In this document: piece by piece, positions 1 through 9,344 of the stretch
How the letters are laid out: the number at the start of each line of letters is the position of its first letter
Position numbering within the stretch: position 1 is the stretch's first letter
Assembly: GCA_934045905.1 (NCBI GenBank)
Contig: OW203763.1
Coordinates: 17,552,948-17,616,947 of the forward strand
Length of the DNA: 64,000 nt
Origin: Leuctra nigra
Taxonomy: Eukaryota > Arthropoda > Insecta > Plecoptera > Leuctridae
Direction: 5' to 3'
The notes under the pieces: model-generated
Told to the model about the DNA's origin: nothing
The model's input: the letters and a program-made list of their open reading frames with translations, nothing else
The model's database searches: none
Program-made: the position numbers and the translations under genes

Positions 1-1631
1 ATGGGGAAGGGGAAAACGACGATTTTGATGGTTTAAAACTAGATTTTACATCATGGGTTTTCTGTGGCGTCCTTCTGCATGTGATGACGTCATAGTCGGG
101 ACGTATTTATAGAGTTGTGTCGCCAGGATCAGAAGTCACGTCGTGGTTTCTCTGCCATGTGGACGCCAAATGTGCCCCGTGTCCAGAAACTGTCACTCAA
201 ATTAGTCAACACTTTCGACAGAAGGTGTGCACATTTTTTTTCGTTTGTTAAAAGAAATGTAAATTTCAGATGGTTTAAAGCTCGTTTAGAGTGACGAAGG
301 GTTCTAAAGTGGAAACATTGTATATTTATCATCTTACAAAGTTGAAGCGTGTCCTGATCATGGTGTAGCGTGATGCATGCATAACTTAATTGTTAATCAT
401 ATTTTAAATTATATTATTGGTAGTGTCGTGAATAGGAAACAAGATAAAGGTGGTTAATCTAAGTGATCTAACTCGATCTAGAAGCATTGTACAATTTAAA
501 TTCCATTCAAATAATGGATCTGTACAGAATTCTACAAGCTTAAAACTTCTTAAAAAGTGTATATCAAAAGTATCATTCAATTACGTTGTGAATATAAAAC
601 GTTCTATATTTTAAAATTGCCACTCGAAATTTGATGTTTTTAGAAATGACTTTAGAAACATATCCGTTCGTCAATGTGAAATCCCCCATAAGCAAGCTCG
701 AGCGGATGTTTACCGGTATACCGATCGACTGATCTGTGCATTGATGCACGGATGTCCCAATTATCACTGCCTTCTAATTTGACATCAAGTACTGACTGTG
801 CAGCAGAATGACAATCCAGTACTCCGTGCGTGTGGCGAAGAAAGATGGCGCCTAACTAATGTCAACAAACATCTGTCACAGCGAGTTAAATGTATAATAA
901 TGTGTTCTTTTGAAGATGACATTTGTCACGGATCCAAAACATATTGTTCCAATTGGTTTTCAAGAACATTATCCCCCGAAATGCAGATGAGATTCCAAGG
1001 AGACGTAACTCACAAGGTATTAAATATGATGAAAGAAATTACGAAACAAATACACAGTACTACTTATTTTATTGTTCGCTATAATTCGATTAATTAAAAT
1101 TTACAGAAGTTCTGTAGTGAGGGAAAATTTTGAATGCGCAATATGCCCCGAGAAATTTGTGTAAATTTTAACTCATTTTGAAGTTGGAGATAAGGAAATT
1201 GTCCAGAAAATTGGAGATAAGGCCTTTGAAATGTTTCAAATAGTCTACATTAATCATTCCTTTTCTATCATTGATAATTTTCATAATTTGCTTGTAATCA
1301 GACTATGCTAGAACTTAGTTGGCAATTAAGTACTGACAGTATACTTTACTTAAATCGTTTTATAGAAACAGCTCATTCGTCAGTCGTCAGTAATTCCAGT
1401 AATTCGTTCATGAAAATGCACCTACTACTAAATAACACATTGGCTCTCTCAACAGATAGTTTCTGTTTAAAAGCGAAAATACTAAAACTGTTTTTCTCAC
1501 TCAACTTACTTCGCTCAGATATTAATATTAGACGTATTATACCAGTGAACAAATTGTGGGGAGGGGGGCAATACAAATATAAATGCTCAGAATTCTATCG
1601 AAATCACATACATACAAAAGTTTCTGGAGCT
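1..1631. other. Unassigned AT-rich DNA
   Basis: Apart from the CRE/TATA pair near the start, I see no gene or repeat structure. Short open frames lack domain signals and splice support. Confidence 0.5.
84..112 (+). promoter_or_regulatory. Possible promoter: CRE palindrome plus TATA-like box
   Basis: A perfect palindrome ATGACGTCAT (84-93), containing the full CRE/ATF site TGACGTCA, lies 10 bp before TATTTATAG (104-112). A transcription start would be expected near 135, but no gene is recognised downstream. Chance occurrence is possible. Confidence 0.25.
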
Positions 1632-1639
1632 ATAGAAAT

Positions 1640-2364
1640 TAGGGCTGGGCGAACCTTGAATTTTGGTGCGAACCGAACCTCGAACCGAACCTTAAAAGGT
1701 TCGCAATTTTTGCGAACCTCGAACCGAACCTTTTTACATATTTGGCCCATTATGAACAGGCGTGGAAAAAATAAGACAATTGATAGTGTAGATGTCATAA
1801 CTTCAAATTTTATATTTGACTGATCAATTCCACATATTTATTTATCATTCACATAGCTTACAAGTTACAGCAGGTAAATAATTAGCTAATACGTAATAAT
1901 TAAAAGAAAACCAATTAAATTTTTATTCAAACTGTTTAAGACCATTTGCATATTACTTTTAATAATCATAATAAATGTTTACTTTATTGTTTTATATTCA
2001 GAAATAAAACAACTACCAATTTAATAAGAAGTGGAACTATCCAAAACTCTGAGACCTTTCCTTTATTTCGTATCATCCATCAATTTCTCAATGAAGAATG
2101 AAATGACACTTCTAAAATTCAAGCAAACAAGTCCTGAGCTGTCCAAAGACAAAAAGTATTAAGACACCTGCACTTACAGAGCAATCATCTTTGGAATCAT
2201 ATCCACTGCCTTCTAAACAAAAGCTAAAAAATTCAAATTATTGGCGGGAAAAATGGCGGGAAAGGTTCGCAAAAGGTTCGCAGCCAATAAAATTAAAGTT
2301 CCAATTGCGAACCATATAAAAAGGTTCGGTTCGGTTCGAAAACGAACCGGTTCGCCCACCCCTA
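1640..2364. mobile_element. hAT-like non-autonomous DNA transposon (725 bp)
   Basis: Terminal inverted repeats TAGGGCTGGGCGAACC (left) and TAGGGGTGGGCGAACC (right, read inward) match at 15 of 16 positions. The exact 8-bp duplication ATAGAAAT flanks it at 1632-1639 and 2365-2372, as expected for hAT transposases. Near both ends the motif GAACCGAACCT and its complement recur in both orientations. No transposase is encoded; the long + strand frame from 1305 merely runs across the left end. Confidence 0.88.
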
Positions 2365-2679
2365 ATAGAAATCCGTATCGTATGCATTGACACAAATTGG
2401 GTTCATAACCAATAAATTTATACATGACACCCACATCACAAAATACCACTTCTACTATCTAATTGAATTGATAGAATTCCAATAGAAGAACATAACGAAC
2501 ATGTGGTACTTTGTTGATTTACTAGGAATGCAGAAACTTATTGTTTATTTCCTGCATCCGCTTTCCATCAAAACAGTGTATTAGTTGCTAATGACTTTAT
2601 CTCTTTGTCCTCAGGTCTGCAAAACTGAACTGGTTCTTGTTATCTCAAGTTCGGTGATATTCTTAAAGGTAAGCTCAAG

Positions 2680-2938
2680 CTGCGCGTATAGGAACAACAT
2701 TTGCACAAAAACAAAAGGGGGTTTGGGGGAGGACCCCCCAGTGATATGCGGATTCCTGTCTCACAGCCCCGGAAAATTTTAAATTTCACACATGGATTTG
2801 ATGCATTTCTACGTGATTTTAACACTTTTTAAGCATATTTTTATCTTGACATTTAAATGTAAGACAAAGGGAGTGGAATTGAATCAGAGGGGGGTGAGGG
2901 GATTCCCCATCCCCCCCCCCCCCACTTCCTACACGTCT
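2680..2938. mobile_element. Degraded C-tract repeat, possible relative of the 23193-23400 element
   Basis: The left end reads TGCGCGTATAGGAA and the right end, read inward, CAGACGTGTAGGAAG; both resemble the CAGGCGCGTAGGAA terminus of the element at 23193. It has the same build: GGGGG...CCCCCC blocks near the left and a run of 14 C just inside the right end. No target duplication is recognisable, so it is old or incomplete. Confidence 0.4.
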
Positions 2939-5900
2939 GTGCAAATTTCTATAACATACTCCAATTTCATACTTTCACAATTCTATCTAAATATTTCAAG
3001 ACCGCTGTTCTATTTCAACTAATAGCGATGACATTATGTGATGTAGGTAAAGTAGTAGAAACTTCTTATATTAATCGTTGCGTAATTGTCAACTAACCAG
3101 ACGCAGCGTTGACCTTTCAAATCTCTGAAATATGAAAAGTAACAACAGTTTTGGCAAATACTTTGTTCGGTCCTAAAATAGTAAGAGAAAAATTCTTACT
3201 GGTTATTAATTGGTAATTTTGCTAGGATTGGTAGATTGTGTGGCATATTATTTGCTTATGGAATTACCAAACGTTTTGCAACATGAATGTGATAGAGTTA
3301 ATTATATTCTTAAAAATTATCATTCGATTCGTTTTTGAAAGTTGGTGCGAAGGAAAAACCGCCTACTAGAAGTTAGAACATGCTGATCAAGTGGGCCGTG
3401 GAATGAGCAGAGAACTAGAATTTCAAATAAGGAACGTTACATGCTACTGGTTATTAAATTATTGATTAATAATTTGTTTATTTTGACAATATTAGTAGAT
3501 TGTTTGGTATATTTCTTGTGCATGATATTATTAAAGAAACTCATAATTTGAAATTACAAAACGATGTGCAAGATAAATGTCATAAACTAGGAATAAGTCT
3601 GGTGATATCATTCGAATTGGGTTTGAAAATTAGTGCCAAGTGAGAGCGGCCTACTAGATCCTGGTATCATATGTGCAGTGAAATGAAATGGAACTGACAA
3701 CAATTAAAACAAAATTAATGTAAGTGACGAATTAGAGAAAGAAAACATTCCTAGATTAGAAAGACGTAAAGAAAATGAGTTTGGTTTAATTGTAGGTAGT
3801 TCGTGTCAATATACATTAAAGTGAATATATGTAAACAATTAAGTTTGTCAATATAATAAAATGTATATGATTTTTTTTTGATTTTTTCTTAAAAACATCA
3901 AGCTGAGTTTCAGAGCATCTTGACCATGTCTCTTGAGCCAACTCCTGAGGTAAGATACTTATCTTGACCTCTATATACTCACATTCTACTTCGCAAAGGA
4001 GTCTCCAAGTCATATTGTTTATAATCCAAGGTATTTGTTTATATCGTTTTGCCTGTTCGATAAAGAAATGTTGATTCATATACTTTCCATTTCTGGCTTG
4101 ACTTGGCACTTGACAGCTGTAGGGGTTCTTCGTTTTGTGCTTCTTACTACCTATAATTAAATTAATTAGAATGATTAACATTCTATATAAGTTGGCAGGT
4201 ACTATACTAGGTAGGTAAAGCAAATAAGATGTACCTAGGTTATTTTTCAAACCTAATCCACCAAGTTCATAGAAGACTGCAAGGATAAGTCTAACATTAT
4301 TTTCTTACTCTATAAATATAATGTATTACATTACAGGAATGATATATTTATGCGTTTTTAAGCTTTCAAGTTGTTATAAGTATATTTTTTTCAATAAGCT
4401 CAACCAATCTGACTTACCTAATTTTTAAAGTGGACTTTGATAACTATAAACTGTAAAAAAAAGTTTAGAAATGGAGCCTTGATCCCCCTCTCAGGTGGTA
4501 AAGTTAACACCTATCTAATATGTAAAGGGATTTGGAGTTAATGAGTCCTGTCGTTTTCCGAGAATTCGTGCTCGAACCTGCTACTTGCTTTGATACAGTC
4601 TTCCAGGCCGTAAAGCATGCAATTAATTGTCACACCACACGCTGGGAACAAAGTAGACAATGCCCATTCACTGAACTCTTTCTTGCTCCATGCCACAAGT
4701 GTGTGTGATCTTCCGAATCGTGAAGCCTGAAAATAGTCTTCATTCTCCGAATTCTCGCTGCTCTCCGTGTATGAGTGATTGACTGCGTAAACAATCTGGC
4801 TGATCCTCACGATGCCTGTTGCTATTATCGTGAAAGGGCAGTGATATGATTATTCTGGCACGAGAATATTCACGCGAAAACTCATTGGCATCTGTTAAAC
4901 AATAATAATTAACTATTCCCAGGAAGAAAAAACAACCATGGGAGAAATACACATTAACTCTCCAGTATTGACATTATTCGGATATAGGTAACCCGTTAAT
5001 TTTTCCTAGTAAGTTCTAAGTTTTTTTTATCACGATAACTTGCGAAGGGAAATTGAGTGTATAATCTCTAATATTACGTCATACGACTTTGTGTTATTTT
5101 AGGCCAGGGGTGACCAAAGTTGTGTTCTATTCACTGTCGGAGTGAATACATGTTCAGTAATCAGTTTTATAGAGTGAAAATAATACCTAATTATTTCGAA
5201 TACGTATTAACTGAATGTATGTATGTTCTTAGGCTTAATATTTCTGTCACTCTGATGGCTGGTGATGGCTCTCCACGGCATGTTTTTGCCACCCCTGTAT
5301 CACCTAGTGAAGTGAACTAATGTATGCCAGCAGGCAATGTCTGAAGCGAATGCGCAGAGAAAAATTCCACTCATTCCGTCAGATTGAGTGATGATTTATA
5401 TGAAACTTAAATTATGGCAATTAAGTATAAGCTCGCACGATTTCCTCGCACATCAGATGACACAGGTTCGAATTCTGTGTTGAACTCATAGATTGGAATG
5501 ACTTAATTTCCTAACATCTCAGAAGTGATCATTGTATAGAAACTGTAAAGTGCATGGGATTACAAATTAGCAGTTTTATTCCATTTGTATGGAGAACAAA
5601 TTTGAATTGGATTTTGTTTGAATCGTCAATCTGCAGAATAATGATTAATAATCTTTCCACCGTAATTTTTTTGATAGTGAATAGAAAAGTTCCCACAATT
5701 CCACTGTTCAATCAAGTCACTAAGTAACTATATCGCATTTTAAAATGAAGGAAACGGCTCTTCGTGTCGCCCTTAAAACTTTGACGCCAGGTACGAGTCA
5801 ATTACTTGCCTATAAATGTGTGAGTTTGTGTTGCTTAGGTATGCTATTACCCAACTACAATTGTCTTCAGGATTAACTAAATTTCTTATCAGAATTCTGA

Positions 5901-6209
5901 CAATCATGTGACTTGGTTTTTGTTCAATAGATAGTTAACTTTGGTTTAATACATGCTGGTAATACCCGATCATACCATCCCTCCTTGGAAGGCAGATGCA
6001 TATATTATTATTATTTTTAATTTGTTTTTTGTAACACATTCTTAATTTAATATAAGCAAATAAAGTATGTAATAGCAGGTTTTCTGATGACCTCAAATGG
6101 GAATGAAGGGTAAAGAGTGTGAGAGAATGATACAAAGAGAAGAGAATGATCATTAAAGAGAATGATACACATTGAAAATGTAATAGTCGCTCCTCTTTGA
6201 TGTGCAGTT
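2939..6209. other. Unassigned AT-rich DNA with one tRNA-like repeat
   Basis: No gene is supported. Open frames such as the 144-codon one at 3816-4250 (- strand) show no domain, biased composition or splice context. Contains the tRNA-like segment at 5415-5482. Confidence 0.5.
5415..5482 (+). repeat. tRNA-derived SINE head (fragment)
   Basis: TGGCAATTAAGTATAAGC resembles a pol III A box and D arm. Then comes GCTCGCACGATTTCC like an anticodon arm, and CACAGGTTCGAATTCTGTG, a complete T-arm stem and loop with the B box. Mismatches in the arms and the lack of a closed acceptor stem point to a SINE head or tRNA relic rather than a working tRNA. Confidence 0.4.
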
Positions 6210-6217
6210 TATGTAAT

Positions 6218-6271
6218 CATTGTTGAATCCAGGCAAACTTAGGGGGGTGAATGCCCCCCGGGGCTGAGCCA

Positions 6272-6302
<31 letters not shown>

Positions 6303-6886
6303 ACGGGAAAATATTCTATTTCCACATAACTTTCTTTTGTACTTCTCTCAATTCACAAATAAATCACGCGTGTTTTTAAATTACCAAGAATAATCTTAAA
6401 ACAGTTTTCGTATATCAAATTATAGCTCCTTGAATTTCTATCTGATGCGAATACCCACGGCATTTTATATTCTCAAAAACATTTTTAAACCCTACTTTTC
6501 CCCCTACTTCGTCACCTTTTGCACCCTCATTACTGGAGTCCTCCAGGAGGGTCACTAAATGTATGATGAATGGAAATAAATCAATTAATCAATCAATCAA
6601 TCAATCAATCGATCAATGTCATTCTAGACAGCTCCTTTAGATTGCAGATCTGGCAGACCCAACATGCTCTAATAATAATTAAAATAATTTATTTAAATTA
6701 ATTTAAACTAACCTAAGATAGTCAGTTTTCAAAAAATTTGCAGTGCGGCTGTTTTCTGGGGAGCAAACTCCAAGATACCCCCCCCCCCCCCCCTTGGAGT
6801 CCAGCGGTAACTCTTTATTTTGTGCATAATCATTTTGCCCCCCCCCCCCCCCTCCCCGAGGGCTAAAATATCTGAATTCAACACTG
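6218..6886. mobile_element. Probable hAT-like element with poly-C tracts, abutting the GLD-2 start
   Basis: Ends CATTGTTGAATCCAG and CAGTGTTGAATTCAG (read inward) match at 13 of 15 positions. The flanking 8-mers TATGTAAT and CATGTAGC agree at 5 positions, so a decayed target duplication is plausible. Inside are runs of 28 C (6275-6302), 16 C (6778-6793) and 15 C (6838-6852), a GGGGGG...CCCCCC inverted block, and a TCAA microsatellite at 6582-6615. Nested insertions are possible. Confidence 0.45.
6582..6615. repeat. TCAA microsatellite
   Basis: About eight TCAA units with one TCGA variant, inside the probable element at 6218-6886. Confidence 0.85.
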
Positions 6887-6912
6887 CATGTAGCCTAATA
6901 GTATTTGTAGCC

Positions 6913-8694
6913 ATGACAGCCCCGATGCGCTTGTTTCAGACTGCACTCGGAGCGATGGAGAACGTGGCCCCTTGTCCACCTCTTCCTTCACACCCGCTGG
7001 GACCACCTAGATTCAACCACATGACCCGGCGCAACTCTCACACCAATGGGCGAAACCGTCAACGCTTCTCACATAGAAACGGCGAGGGAAACGGTAACAA
7101 CAGTTTCGTTCGTCATCGTTTTCCGCCGCCGCAACAGATTCCCCAACATCAGTCACCGTCACCTCACCACTCGCCGTCGGTCTCCAACCCGAGACACAAC
7201 TACCAATATAATCAAGGTCGACCGAACCAGAGACACAATAATAAAGTTTACGGGCCGTTTCGTCAAGTCGAAATTAGGAATCAGTTAGTAAACGAACGCC
7301 ATCGAGGGCTTTGGCTGAATAATGGCTATATGCACTTCGACCCCCGCTTTGATCGACCTGCTGGGATGTTGGTCCGTATGGGATCATCCAATCTGCAAGA
7401 TTATCCGAAGATCGAGTGGGCTCCCGGCCATCCATTTCGTCAAGACAACGTCGAGACCCCGAGAACTCAAGCGGGCAGTTCTCAGCGTCAAACAGAAACG
7501 TCACCCAACTCGTTGGCGGACCCGCAACCCAGCACCTCACAAACAAATACTTCCCAACCAAGTGTGTCAACTCAACCAAGTACATGTTATCAACCAAGTA
7601 CGTCTCGAGAACGAGCCAAGGAAACAAACGAGCAATCGTCAACTTTGTCCAATTCGTCTACGTTGTCTGGTTCGTCAACGACGTCTGTGACAAAACCAAC
7701 TTTCTTTAAAGTCTGGGACCGTCTCTCTGAGAGCATCTGGACAACGTTCAAGGAGACTGAGCAGAGTGAACTCCTGTTCAAACACAAAATTACGGTCTGG
7801 AACACGATCAACGTCATTGTCAAGGAACACCTTCCTCAGTACGGACTGTACATAGTAGGCTCGACAATTAGCGGGTTTGGCTGTAATTCAAGTGACCTTG
7901 ACATTTGTTTGGTCGTTCGCCCGGAACCAGTGAACCAAAGATACGAGGCTCTACTCCATCTTGAGAAGATCAGAACATTGATTTTAGATAATGAGTTGAT
8001 CCAAAACCCTGTTTTGATCCCTGCTAAGGTACCATTGCTAAAGTTCACAACAGCTTATGGTTTTCAAGTGGACCTCAACTGTAACAATTTTGTGGGCATT
8101 CGCAACACTCACCTTTTATACTCATATTCTCAATTGGACTACCGCATCCGCCCGTTTGCTACAGTTGTCAAACTCTGGGCCCAGTTTCATCACATCAACG
8201 ATGCGAAGACCATGACTATTTCCAGTTACTCGCTGATGTTGATGGTCATTCACTTTCTCCAGGCCGGAGTAACACCGCCGGTCCTCCCTTGTCTCCACAC
8301 GGTCTATCCAGAGAAGTATTTACCGGATTCGAACATCTTTGAATTAAACATTCAAGAGAAGTTGCCATCTACATTCAAATCTGAGAACCGCCAACAGCTT
8401 GGTGAATTGCTGATACAATTTCTGGGTTACTACTCTACGTTCGACTTCCAGCACTATGCTATCAGCGTACGACTTGGATTGAGAGTGCCAATCACGTACT
8501 GCCGTAACGCTGTTGCACCGAAGAATGATCCGTCCCAATGGGGATACCTATGTATCGAAGAACCCTTCGAGTTGACCAATACCGCCCGCTCAGTTTATGA
8601 CTACTCGACGTTTGCGAAGATCAAGAGGGTGTTTGCCAGCTCCTACGAGACACTCAAGGATAGTCAGAACATCGATGACATTTTTGTAAAATGA
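6913..8694 (+). CDS. Gld2: GLD-2-type cytoplasmic poly(A) RNA polymerase
   Basis: Non-canonical poly(A) polymerase of the GLD-2/TENT2/Wispy family, which adds A residues to the 3' ends of selected cytoplasmic mRNAs, often in germline or neurons. From the ATG at 6913 it has 593 residues. Residues 1 to about 245 are low complexity, rich in N, Q, P, S and T. The nucleotidyltransferase core follows: a GS motif at 316-317, then SSDLD with the metal-binding pair D328 and D330, and the third aspartate D387 in VDLN. The central and PAP-associated segments follow, with LGELLIQFLGYYSTFDF and an RVPITYCRN-like stretch near the C-terminus. All three catalytic aspartates are present and no stop interrupts the frame. 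The frame stays open upstream to 6820, but those residues are proline from a C-tract inside a repeat, so 6913 is preferred. AG at 6909-6910 could be a splice acceptor for a 5' non-coding exon. No coding intron is seen; a functional retrocopy is possible. Confidence 0.9.
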   Translation: MTAPMRLFQTALGAMENVAPCPPLPSHPLGPPRFNHMTRRNSHTNGRNRQRFSHRNGEGNGNNSFVRHRFPPPQQIPQHQSPSPHHSPSVSNPRHNYQYNQGRPNQRHNNKVYGPFRQVEIRNQLVNERHRGLWLNNGYMHFDPRFDRPAGMLVRMGSSNLQDYPKIEWAPGHPFRQDNVETPRTQAGSSQRQTETSPNSLADPQPSTSQTNTSQPSVSTQPSTCYQPSTSRERAKETNEQSSTLSNSSTLSGSSTTSVTKPTFFKVWDRLSESIWTTFKETEQSELLFKHKITVWNTINVIVKEHLPQYGLYIVGSTISGFGCNSSDLDICLVVRPEPVNQRYEALLHLEKIRTLILDNELIQNPVLIPAKVPLLKFTTAYGFQVDLNCNNFVGIRNTHLLYSYSQLDYRIRPFATVVKLWAQFHHINDAKTMTISSYSLMLMVIHFLQAGVTPPVLPCLHTVYPEKYLPDSNIFELNIQEKLPSTFKSENRQQLGELLIQFLGYYSTFDFQHYAISVRLGLRVPITYCRNAVAPKNDPSQWGYLCIEEPFELTNTARSVYDYSTFAKIKRVFASSYETLKDSQNIDDIFVK

Positions 8695-9014
8695 ATGAAC
8701 CACTTCTATCCTTCAATACATTATTTACACAAGTATTAAGGATGGCAAGGAAAGACCTCATTGTGCGAATGATGGTTAATTGAATTATTTGAAGATTTAG
8801 AAGTGGATGCTCTCTGTACCACGGGAAAGCGGTAATATCTCTTGACACTCAAGGATAGTCAGAACATCGATGACATTTTTGTAAAATGAATGAACCACTT
8901 CTATCCTTCAATACATTATTTACACAAGTATTAAGGATGGCAAGGAAATACCTCAATTATTTGAAGATTTGAAAGTGGATGCTCTCTGTACTACGGGAAA
9001 GCGGTAATATCTCT
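8649..9014 (+). repeat. Tandem duplication of the GLD-2 stop codon and 3'UTR start
   Basis: Copy 1 runs from about 8649 to 8842 and copy 2 from 8844 to 9014. Both begin GACACTCAAGGATAG and contain the last 15 or so codons, the TGA stop, and the following UTR down to GCGGTAATATCTCT. They differ by a few substitutions, and copy 2 lacks a block of about 23 bp after GGCAAGGAAA. Near identity shows a recent event. Translation ends in copy 1, so copy 2 should be UTR only. Confidence 0.9.
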
Positions 9015-9338
9015 AGGGATAATCATGTCTATTATACTTTTACCTTATAGAGTAAGCTTACTTCAAGCTTTTACGTTCTCAAGAGATCCCTTTGAAGTTG
9101 AATTTCCAAATTCAGACACAACCAAATTATTTTCCATGAAAATAATATCTTAAAATCTCCCAAATCTCTTGAATCTCAAGAAACTAAACCCGTTGTATCT
9201 CGTGGTACAGATAGTAAGTAAGCAAATTATGTGTTTTATTCGTTAAGGTTTTATGTACCAGTCTTTTTCTCAATAACTATTAAATTTACATAGGGTATTG
9301 GCATTGCCTATAATATTATGTTTTATTTATAATAATCG

Positions 9339-9344
9339 AAATAA
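9339..9344 (+). promoter_or_regulatory. Candidate poly(A) signal of the GLD-2 gene
   Basis: A canonical AATAAA lies 645 bp after the stop codon in an AT-rich stretch. Several other AT-rich hexamers occur nearby, so the actual cleavage site is uncertain. Confidence 0.3.

Noticed and set aside
1305..1823. 172-codon + strand open frame
   Set aside because: It runs across the left boundary of a transposon, has no domain, and its composition follows the repeat.
3816..4250. 144-codon - strand frame
   Set aside because: AT-biased composition with no recognisable family; no support as a gene.
6741..6886. Shorter element starting at CAGTGCGGCTG
   Set aside because: Only five terminal bases match the right end and the flanks show no duplication; the start at 6218 fits better.
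6820..6912. N-terminal extension of the GLD-2 frame
   Set aside because: The residues come from a C-tract and the end of a repeat; the ATG at 6913 lies just outside the repeat.
7046..7823. Several open frames overlapping the GLD-2 N-terminal region on both strands
   Set aside because: Shadows of the GC-richer real coding sequence; no domains.
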